Made by a program: the position numbers and the translations under genes. The notes under the pieces were generated by a model, which worked only from the letters and a program-made list of their open reading frames with translations, was not told where the DNA came from and ran no database searches. From the NCBI GenBank assembly GCA_009698975.1, contig WLPB01000005.1, positions 1 through 15,405 on the forward strand: a stretch of DNA of 15,405 bases. Reading direction: 5' to 3'. Shown here piece by piece: positions 7,559 through 13,729 of this stretch. Source of the DNA: Actinomycetota bacterium. GTDB lineage: Bacteria > Actinomycetota > Actinomycetes > Nanopelagicales > Nanopelagicaceae. Numbering within the stretch: position 1 is the first letter of the stretch; each line of letters opens with the position of its first letter.

Positions 7559-7900
7559 GTGATTGAAGGAATTGGTGTTGATGTCGTTGATATTCAACGC
7601 TTCATTGCATCTCTAGCGCGCACCCCTAATCTGGCAACGAAGTTGTTTACAGAAAATGAACTCCTACTCACCCCCACATCTCTAGCGGCCCGTTTTGCCG
7701 CGAAAGAAGCGTTGTATAAAGCGCTCAGCCCCACACACGGCTTGGCATGGCATGATGCAGAAGTGATTAGCCGCCCTAATGGAAAACCAGATTTTCTCTT
7801 CCGTGGAGGAATTGCGGATTTAGTAGATGGCGCAAAGGTCCACCTCTCTCTTTCACATGATGGCGCAATCGCTACCGCGATGGTTGTGGTCGAACGATGA
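7559..7900 (+). CDS. acpS: Holo-[acyl-carrier-protein] synthase AcpS
   Basis: AcpS transfers the 4'-phosphopantetheine arm of coenzyme A to a serine of acyl carrier protein, activating it for fatty-acid synthesis. The 113-residue protein shows the family pattern G-I-G-V-D-V-V-D-I (Mg-binding Asp8) and F-A-A-K-E-A-L-Y-K-A (Mg-binding Glu50), with the later strand L-S-L-S-H-D-G-A-I-A-T-A. The length is slightly below the usual 115-126, but the ends match the family. The start is GTG 7559, giving M-I-E-G-I-G-V-D. There is no ribosome-binding site, and a promoter-like pair ends 7 bases upstream, so it may be translated from a leaderless transcript. Its TGA overlaps the alr ATG (ATGA), indicating coupling. 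acpS next to alr is common in bacteria. Confidence 0.95.
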   Translation: MIEGIGVDVVDIQRFIASLARTPNLATKLFTENELLLTPTSLAARFAAKEALYKALSPTHGLAWHDAEVISRPNGKPDFLFRGGIADLVDGAKVHLSLSHDGAIATAMVVVER

Positions 7901-9000
7901 GAGCAGAAGCAATTATTGACTTGGCAGCCATCAAAGCCAATGTAAAGTTGTTAAGAGATAAATCTGGCGTTGATGTTCTCGCTGTAGTGAAAGCCGATGC
8001 TTATGGTCACGGACTTGTAGATATCGCCAAGGCCGCGGTCGATGCTGGAGCATCCATGCTCGGCGTGGCACTTTTAGAGGAAGCTATTACGCTTCGAGAA
8101 GCTGGGATAACAACGCCGATCCTTGCTTGGCTCTTACAACCAGGTTCAGATTTTAAGAGCGCTATCGATCACGATATTGATATCGCCGCCGCATCAATCG
8201 CTGCGTTGAAAGAGATTCAAAGTGCATCACAAAATAAAAAGGCAAGAGTCCATCTTGAGGTAGATACTGGAATGTCTCGTGGGGGATTTCTTAGCGAGTG
8301 GGGTCAGCTAGATGCACATCACGTTGCTGGAATTGAGATTGTTGGGCTCTTCTCGCACTTTGCTAGCGCCGATGAACCAGGCGCCAATCAGAATCAGCAA
8401 CAGCTCCAACGTTATCGCGAGATGCTAGCCACTCTTGAAAGTTTTGGTTTTACAAAAATAATTCGTCACTTATCAAATTCTGCCGCAGCCCTGACGATGC
8501 CTGAGGCGGCTTTCGATATGGTTCGAGTTGGAATCGCAATGTATGGACTCTCGCCAGATGTAACAACGCTTGGTTCTTCGAAATTACTTGGGCTACGTCC
8601 GGCAATGCAATTGCGTGCAGCTCTCTATCTTGTTAAAGATGTTCCTGCGGGAACATCTGTTGGATATGGTGCAACCGAACTGACTTCGCGCGATACAAAA
8701 CTTGGCGTCGTTGTGTGTGGCTATGCAGATGGAATTCCTCGCATCGCCCACGAGGCAGGAGTCTGGATAAATGGCGTACGCGCACCGATTATCGGTCGGG
8801 TATCAATGGATCAGTTCGTAGTTGACCTCGGCCCAGATTCAAAGGCAAAGTCGGGGGATTGGGTTGTGATTTTCGGCAGTGGCTCACACGGTGAGTACAC
8901 AGCCGATGACTGGGGAGCAGCGAGCTCCAGTATTAATTATGAGATAACGACACGAATTGGCCCGCGAGTGCCTAGAATCTACGGTGCCCATGTCTACTAA
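7897..9000 (+). CDS. alr: Alanine racemase
   Basis: Alr is the cytoplasmic PLP enzyme that converts L-alanine to D-alanine for the peptidoglycan stem peptide. The 367-residue length is normal for a fold-type III racemase. The PLP lysine is Lys32 in A-V-V-K-A-D-A-Y-G-H-G, with Tyr36 nearby. The second catalytic tyrosine is Tyr257 in V-G-Y-G-A-T. The conserved substrate-site motif M-D-Q is at 304-306. The ATG overlaps the acpS stop by four bases. The 3' end overlaps the start of the Liv ATPase gene by 11 bases, which physically ties this cell-wall gene to a transport operon. Actinobacterial alr is more often followed by the tsaE-tsaB-rimI genes, which are not seen here. Confidence 0.97.
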   Translation: MRAEAIIDLAAIKANVKLLRDKSGVDVLAVVKADAYGHGLVDIAKAAVDAGASMLGVALLEEAITLREAGITTPILAWLLQPGSDFKSAIDHDIDIAAASIAALKEIQSASQNKKARVHLEVDTGMSRGGFLSEWGQLDAHHVAGIEIVGLFSHFASADEPGANQNQQQLQRYREMLATLESFGFTKIIRHLSNSAAALTMPEAAFDMVRVGIAMYGLSPDVTTLGSSKLLGLRPAMQLRAALYLVKDVPAGTSVGYGATELTSRDTKLGVVVCGYADGIPRIAHEAGVWINGVRAPIIGRVSMDQFVVDLGPDSKAKSGDWVVIFGSGSHGEYTADDWGAASSSINYEITTRIGPRVPRIYGAHVY

Positions 9001-9751
9001 ACCGCTCCTTCGTGCCACTGGCGTCAATGTCGCCTTTGGTGGACTTCGCGCCCTCTCGAATGTTGATATCACTGTCAATCAAGGCGAGGTTGTAGGCCTC
9101 ATTGGACCTAACGGCGCTGGCAAGACAACTCTCTTTAATGCAATCTGTGGAATCGTAAAGCCAGACTCAGGAACGCTCTCATTTGAAGAGAGAGAAAGTT
9201 GGCCAGCCACCGATCGACTGGCATCAATTGGAATATCGCGAACTCTGCAAGGAGTGGGGCTATTCCCTGAATTAACTGTCCTTGAAAATGTAATGATTGG
9301 TGCAAATAGATTTGCTCGCACCGGATTGTTCTCTGCCTCATTTGGAGCAAATGGTCGTGATGAAAAAGAGTTAATGGTTCGTGCGCACATTGCTCTTGAA
9401 CGTGTCTACGCCTCTCCGCTGGCAAATCGTCGCGCTGGAACGTTGGCCTATCCTGATGCTAAGCGAGTTGCAATTGCGCGCGCATTGGTAAGTCAGCCAA
9501 AACTCTTACTACTCGATGAACCAGCTGGTGGACTTGGCGCTCACGATATTGAGTGGCTCAATCGTTTTATTAGAGAACTCTCTGGCGAGATGTCCGTGCT
9601 CATTGTTGAGCACCATATGGATGTGGTGATGTCAGTCTGCAATCGAATCTATGTTCTTAATTTTGGTGAAGTAATTTCATATGGAACCCCTTCATATGTG
9701 CGCGCCGATCCTGCTGTGATTTCAGCGTATTTGGGAGCTGATGCCACATGA
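8990..9751 (+). CDS. livG: Liv-type (HAAT) ABC transporter ATPase, LivG-like, with degenerate signature motif
   Basis: This is one of two cytoplasmic ATPases of a branched-chain-amino-acid-type importer. I place the start at ATG 8990 (253 residues, M-S-T-K-P-L-L-R). A TTG at 8957 would add 11 residues read from alr coding sequence and has no support. Walker A is G-P-N-G-A-G-K-T (39-46), the Q-loop Gln is 87, Walker B is L-L-L-L-D-E-P with Asp176 and Glu177, and the H-loop is E-H-H-M with His208. LivG features such as L-F-P-E-L-T-V and the C-terminal G-E-V-I-S-Y-G-T-P separate it from LivF. The odd part is the ABC signature at 152-157, which reads L-A-Y-P-D-A where LivG proteins normally have L-S-Y-G-x-Q or similar. 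The D-loop (G-L-G-A) and E-H-H-M (usually E-H-D-M) are also altered. It overlaps alr by 11 bases and livF by 4. Confidence 0.9.
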   Translation: MSTKPLLRATGVNVAFGGLRALSNVDITVNQGEVVGLIGPNGAGKTTLFNAICGIVKPDSGTLSFEERESWPATDRLASIGISRTLQGVGLFPELTVLENVMIGANRFARTGLFSASFGANGRDEKELMVRAHIALERVYASPLANRRAGTLAYPDAKRVAIARALVSQPKLLLLDEPAGGLGAHDIEWLNRFIRELSGEMSVLIVEHHMDVVMSVCNRIYVLNFGEVISYGTPSYVRADPAVISAYLGADAT

Positions 9752-10458
9752 GTCTTGAAGTTCGCAATCTCACCGTCTCGCACGGAGCAATCACAGCAAT
9801 CTCAGATGTTTCATTTACTGTGCGAGAAGGTGAACTCGTGGCGATTATCGGCTCAAATGGAGCAGGTAAATCAACGCTACTGCGCACCCTTTCTGGACTT
9901 AAAGACGCTTCAACTGGTGTAGCGACATGGAAAGGCCATAACTTATTGAAAGGAAAGGCCGAGAGCCATGTTCGCCACGGCGTCGCTCATGTCTCTGAAG
10001 GAAAGTCTGTAATTCCAGAGTTAACAGTTGAAGAGAATTTAGATCTTGGTGCAATTTGGCGCCGCAACAAAGGTGAAGCAGCGGCGACGAAATCTGAAAT
10101 TTTTGCGCTCTTTCCTCGTCTTGAGGAACGTATCAATCAAAGCGCAGACACACTTTCAGGTGGTGAGCGTCAGATGCTCGCAATCGGTCGCGCCATGATG
10201 TCCAAGCCACAGTTACTGCTTCTCGACGAGCCATCACTTGGTCTCGCTCCGCTTCTCGTCAAACAAATCTTCGAAGCTATATCAGATATTTCTCGCAAGT
10301 ATGGTCTCTCTGTTGTGCTCGTCGAACAAAACGCAATGGGCGCACTCAAGATTGCTGACTCTGGAATTGTTCTCAACCTTGGCAAAGTAATTATCTCTGG
10401 CACCTCTCAAAGCTTAATCAATGATCCAGCAGTACAAGCTGCTTACCTAGGGTATTAA
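9748..10458 (+). CDS. livF: Liv-type (HAAT) ABC transporter ATPase, LivF-like
   Basis: This is the second ATPase of the importer, 236 residues as usual for LivF. All catalytic motifs are canonical: Walker A G-S-N-G-A-G-K-S (35-42), signature L-S-G-G-E-R-Q (136-142), Walker B L-L-L-L-D-E-P with Asp160 and Glu161, the LivF-type S-L-G-L-A-P after it, and an H-loop region V-L-V-E-Q-N where Gln replaces His, as is normal in LivF. The ATG overlaps the livG TGA (ATGA), so the two are translationally coupled and likely made in equal amounts for a LivG-LivF heterodimer. Because the partner's signature is degenerate, one composite ATP site (LivF Walker A with LivG signature) may be impaired while the other stays intact. 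Confidence 0.95.
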   Translation: MSLEVRNLTVSHGAITAISDVSFTVREGELVAIIGSNGAGKSTLLRTLSGLKDASTGVATWKGHNLLKGKAESHVRHGVAHVSEGKSVIPELTVEENLDLGAIWRRNKGEAAATKSEIFALFPRLEERINQSADTLSGGERQMLAIGRAMMSKPQLLLLDEPSLGLAPLLVKQIFEAISDISRKYGLSVVLVEQNAMGALKIADSGIVLNLGKVIISGTSQSLINDPAVQAAYLGY

Positions 10459-10470
10459 GGAGAGATACCA

Positions 10471-11379
10471 ATGTTTCAATTGATAAATACTCTCCTCATC
10501 GGCCTTACCTCTGGTGCAATCTATGCGCTTATGGCGCTCTCGATTGTTTTAGTCTGGCGTTCAACTCGAGTGATTAATTTTGCGCAGGCAGGTCAAGCTC
10601 TTGCATCGAGCTACTTTGGCTTCGAGGCGCTCAAGTACGTTGACTCTTTCTGGGTAGCGCTTCTGATAGCGATGGTTGGTGGTGCACTTCTTGCAGCATT
10701 TATTGAAGTTGCATTTATGCGAGTGATGCTTAAGCACACCACATCAGGTCCGATTGCAAATGTTGCACCGATTATCGCCACCCTCGGACTTCTACAAATT
10801 ATTCACTCCGCCATTCCAATGAAGTGGGGAGGTGCTGATGTTTTAATTGCTCCACCACTCTCAAATGTGGGGTTCTCTATCGGTAAAGAGACGCTCGCTT
10901 TCTCCCCAATGAAATTAGCAATCGTTATTTTCGTGACGCTCTTGCTTCTGTTCTTTATGCTGATTTTTCAAAAGACTAATATTGGACTCTCTCTTCGCGC
11001 ATCCGCATTCTCGCCTGAACTTGCTCGCTTAGCGGGAGTTCGAGTAGATCGCATCCGTACTTTGGGATGGGCATTTTCGGGTGCAACTGGCTCGGTTGCA
11101 GGTCTCTTGCTTGTCGTCAACGGAACTGGATCACTTTCTCCCGCCTCCCTTGAATTTTCGCTACTACTCATCTCTGGTTTTATCGCAGCGGTAATTGGTG
11201 GCCTAGAAAGCCTCCTTGGTTCAGTAATTGGTGGATTAATTTTGGGCCTCGTAACGGCATTTGTGCTGATGTATGTGAGTGATTCACTCTTCTTTATTGC
11301 GCCATTTGTTGTCTTACTTATCGTTCTTATTGCTCGCCCTCAGGGAATTTTGGGAAAGAAGGGTGGCCGCCGTGCATAA
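10471..11379 (+). CDS. livH: Liv-type ABC transporter permease, LivH-like
   Basis: This integral membrane permease subunit of 302 residues is almost wholly hydrophobic, with about eight membrane segments. The N-terminus G-L-T-S-G-A-I-Y-A-L-M-A-L and the following N-F-A-Q-A-G (36-41, usually N-F-A-H-G-E or similar) are LivH landmarks. The cytoplasmic coupling loop L-R-A-S-A-F-S-P-E-L-A-R-L-A-G-V (from about residue 175) is the family's equivalent of the EAA loop that contacts the ATPase. The start is fixed by a strong Shine-Dalgarno, AAGGAGAG (10457-10464), that overlaps the livF stop and lies 6 bases before ATG 10471. Its 3' end overlaps the preferred livM start by 8 bases. The substrate cannot be predicted, because HAAT importers also carry polar and aromatic amino acids, amides, urea and aromatic acids. 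Confidence 0.93.
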   Translation: MFQLINTLLIGLTSGAIYALMALSIVLVWRSTRVINFAQAGQALASSYFGFEALKYVDSFWVALLIAMVGGALLAAFIEVAFMRVMLKHTTSGPIANVAPIIATLGLLQIIHSAIPMKWGGADVLIAPPLSNVGFSIGKETLAFSPMKLAIVIFVTLLLLFFMLIFQKTNIGLSLRASAFSPELARLAGVRVDRIRTLGWAFSGATGSVAGLLLVVNGTGSLSPASLEFSLLLISGFIAAVIGGLESLLGSVIGGLILGLVTAFVLMYVSDSLFFIAPFVVLLIVLIARPQGILGKKGGRRA

Positions 11380-12394
11380 GCTCTCCAACCTAGTTCGAGT
11401 AATTATCTTCATCGCTTTAGGTTTAGTAATATTTGTTTTAAGTAACATTGTGGATGAATATCGCGTCACGCAAGGCACAACTATTGCCGCCTATGTCGTA
11501 GGTATTGCTTCAATTATTTTACTCACTGGATATTCAGGACAAGTCTCGCTGGGCCACGGTGCTCTGATGGGTGTCGGTGGATATGCGGCAGCACTTGTCG
11601 GAGATCAAGCTGGCGGCAAAATGTTAGGTGAGAAGGTAACTGGAGTAAATCTTCCAATTCCTCTTACCTTTGTCGTTGCGATTCTTGCCGCCGCTGGTAT
11701 TGGCGCACTCTTAGGTGTTGCAGCAGCTCGACTCTCTGGTCCATACCTAGCGGGTACTACTCTCGCACTAGCCGTAGGTCTGCCATCAGTGGCAAATCAA
11801 TTTAAATCTCTCGGTGGCGAGCAAGGCCTCTTCTATATTGTTGGTGACCCTCCCACCGCACTTGGCGAAGGGGTGACTCAGAGCAAGTGGTATTTCTGGA
11901 TTGCCGCCCTCACCACCTTGATTGCTATTTTTTGGTTACAAAATGTCATGAGATCTCGTTATGGACGAGTCTGGAAGGCGGTCCGCGGTAGCGATGTAGC
12001 GGCAGAGTTGGCAGGAATCAACGTTGCCCGCGCAAAAATACTCGCATTTACCTTGAGCGCCGGCCTGGCCGGCCTGGCGGGAGCCCTTTGGGCGATGACA
12101 ATTGGCACCGTATCACCCTCTGCCTTCTCCCTTGCCCTCTCATTTTCCTTGCTGACAGGCGCGGTTTTAGCTGGCGTAACTACCCTCGGAGGCGTCATGA
12201 TTGGGGCGGTGATACTGGTGGCCATCCCAGAGATCGTCCATTCGGTAGTTGACCGCGTGGGAGCCTCTCAAACGGTGGCTGACAACCTTCCTTCACTTAT
12301 TGTTAGTGCGTTGTTAATCTTGACTGTGATCTTTGTACCTAACGGTCCAGTCGAACAGATGAGGTCTAAGAGTAAGAAAGTAAGGCATCACTAA
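11372..12394 (+). CDS. livM: Liv-type ABC transporter permease, LivM-like
   Basis: This is the second permease subunit, 340 residues from my preferred start. The diagnostic LivM motif Y-S-G-Q-V-S-L-G-H-G (54-63) is followed by G-V-G-G-Y-A-A-A-L. The cytoplasmic coupling loop R-S-R-Y-G-R-V-W-K-A-V-R-G (from 194) leads into A-A-E-L-A-G-I. The open frame begins further upstream at 11279, but that N-terminus is read from livH coding sequence and looks unlike a permease start. GTG 11372 is preceded at 8 bases by AGAAGGG (11357-11363), overlaps livH by 8 bases, and puts the first membrane segment at about residues 9-24. The gene ends 33 bases before livK, a gap that holds a perfect palindrome. Confidence 0.88.
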   Translation: MHKLSNLVRVIIFIALGLVIFVLSNIVDEYRVTQGTTIAAYVVGIASIILLTGYSGQVSLGHGALMGVGGYAAALVGDQAGGKMLGEKVTGVNLPIPLTFVVAILAAAGIGALLGVAAARLSGPYLAGTTLALAVGLPSVANQFKSLGGEQGLFYIVGDPPTALGEGVTQSKWYFWIAALTTLIAIFWLQNVMRSRYGRVWKAVRGSDVAAELAGINVARAKILAFTLSAGLAGLAGALWAMTIGTVSPSAFSLALSFSLLTGAVLAGVTTLGGVMIGAVILVAIPEIVHSVVDRVGASQTVADNLPSLIVSALLILTVIFVPNGPVEQMRSKSKKVRHH

Positions 12395-12401
12395 TATCCC
12401 G

Positions 12402-12413
12402 TAAGGGCCCTTA
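12402..12413. repeat. Perfect 12-bp palindrome between livM and livK
   Basis: TAAGGGCCCTTA is self-complementary across all 12 bases and is the main feature of the 33-base livM-livK gap, just before the livK Shine-Dalgarno (GGAAGGAAAG, 12416-12425). It could be a protein-binding site, or a small RNA hairpin (TAAG/CTTA stem with GGCC loop) that separates livK expression from the permease genes. It lacks a T-tract, so it is not a convincing terminator. Confidence 0.4.
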
Positions 12414-12427
12414 ATGGAAGGAAAGAG

Positions 12428-13729
12428 ATGAAAGCAATTAATCGTCGCAAGCTGGTATCAGCTGGTGCGATGCTCGCAGTAGCTGCATTGACAGCTGTTG
12501 CAGTACCTGCTCAGGCGTTCTCACCCAAGTCAGAGACTGGTGTGAGCTCTAAAGAAATCAAACTTGGAATCACTCTTCCAATGACAGGTGCAGCGTCACC
12601 TGGATATAACAAGGTCCCAGCCGCAATGAAGGCTTACTTTGATTATGTCAATGCAAACGGTGGAGTAAACGGTCGTAAGGTCACTCTCGTTGTTAAAGAT
12701 GATCAATACGTTCCAACTCAAGCTGTTGCCAAGACAAATGAATTGATTCTTAAGGATCGCGTCTTCGCTCTCCTCGCACCATTAGGAACAGCAAACAACA
12801 AGGCTGTAGCCGCTTCAGTTAATCCTGCAAAGCGTGGCGTTCCGGTTCTCTTCGTGAACACAGGCTTCAGCGGTTTTGCTGATACAAAGAAGTACCCAAC
12901 TACTTACCCAATCTTGCCTTCATATGTAATGGAAGCGAAGATCATGGGCGAATACATCAAGGATAACTTTGCTGGCAAGACAATTGGTCTTGTCTACCAA
13001 GATGATGACTTCGGAACAGATGCGCTCGCTGGATTTAAGACAGCTGGCGTTAAGTTTGCAACAACAGTCGGATATGCCTCAGGTTCACAGGGTGCAGCTA
13101 CAGCTGCAGGCTGGGTAACAAAGCTCAAGGCAGCTAACTGTGATGTTGTAATTCTCTTCGGTGTCTCATCAGCAACAGCAGCCGGCCTCGGTACAGCTGC
13201 AGCGATGAAGTACACACCACAGTGGATCCTCGGATCTGTTGGTGGAGATGCAACAACAATCAAGGCAGCAGGTGTTCCAGCGGGCGTTCTCTATAACGCT
13301 GTTGGCGCATCATTCTTGCCAGCAACTTCAGATACAACAGATGAGTATGTTGCTCTCTTCTCAGATATCTACTCAAAGGCAGTTCCAGGTTCAGCATTTG
13401 ATAACAACGTTCTCGTTGGTATGAATACTGCATTCGTTGCTGTTCAGGCACTTAAGGCAGCAGGTAACAATCCAACTCGCAAATCACTCCTTGCCGCAAT
13501 CGCAAGCAAGGGTTCAACATTTGCATCAGCTGGTCTCTTACCTCTGAACTACTCTGCAACTAGCCACGTTGGATACAACGGATACTGGTTCGGAAAGTAC
13601 TCACCAACTGGAGATCTTAAGCCAGTCGGTGGCACATACACTCTCTACACAACAGACTCTGGAACAGGTGCTGTTGTTAAGTCAACATACAAGCGTCCAG
13701 CTATGCCAGCGAAAGGATTACCAAAGTAA
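12428..13729 (+). CDS. livK: Secreted solute-binding protein of Liv-type (HAAT) transporter, no lipobox
   Basis: This is the extracellular substrate-capturing subunit, 433 residues, of the Leu/Ile/Val-binding-protein fold (type I periplasmic binding protein). It starts with a clear signal peptide: N-R-R-K, a hydrophobic core at about 9-26, and a likely signal-peptidase I site A-Q-A|F-S after residue 30. No cysteine lies near this site (the only Cys seen is residue 238), so it is not a standard lipoprotein. The mature part opens with I-K-L-G-I-T-L-P-M-T-G and has A-Y-F-D-Y-V-N-A-N-G-G-V-N-G-R, typical of the family. The start is supported by AAGGAAA (12418-12424) at a good distance from ATG 12428. 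The codon choice (GCA, TCA, ACA, AAG, CTC) resembles that of the ribosomal-protein genes here, which suggests high expression. The ligand cannot be deduced. Confidence 0.93.
   Translation: MKAINRRKLVSAGAMLAVAALTAVAVPAQAFSPKSETGVSSKEIKLGITLPMTGAASPGYNKVPAAMKAYFDYVNANGGVNGRKVTLVVKDDQYVPTQAVAKTNELILKDRVFALLAPLGTANNKAVAASVNPAKRGVPVLFVNTGFSGFADTKKYPTTYPILPSYVMEAKIMGEYIKDNFAGKTIGLVYQDDDFGTDALAGFKTAGVKFATTVGYASGSQGAATAAGWVTKLKAANCDVVILFGVSSATAAGLGTAAAMKYTPQWILGSVGGDATTIKAAGVPAGVLYNAVGASFLPATSDTTDEYVALFSDIYSKAVPGSAFDNNVLVGMNTAFVAVQALKAAGNNPTRKSLLAAIASKGSTFASAGLLPLNYSATSHVGYNGYWFGKYSPTGDLKPVGGTYTLYTTDSGTGAVVKSTYKRPAMPAKGLPK

Noticed and set aside
8957..8989. Longer livG start at TTG 8957 (11 extra residues)
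   Set aside because: The added residues are read from alr codons, look unlike a LivG N-terminus, and a normal ATG at 8990 gives the expected family start.
11279..11371. Longer livM start at 11279
   Set aside because: It would overlap livH by about 100 bases and produce an atypical N-terminus. GTG 11372 has a suitable ribosome-binding site and fits the permease pattern.
12994..13263. Antisense open frames over livK and other genes (for example 12994-13263 and 9079-9390, minus strand)
   Set aside because: They lie wholly within well-identified plus-strand genes, lack ribosome-binding sites, and have biased shadow composition.
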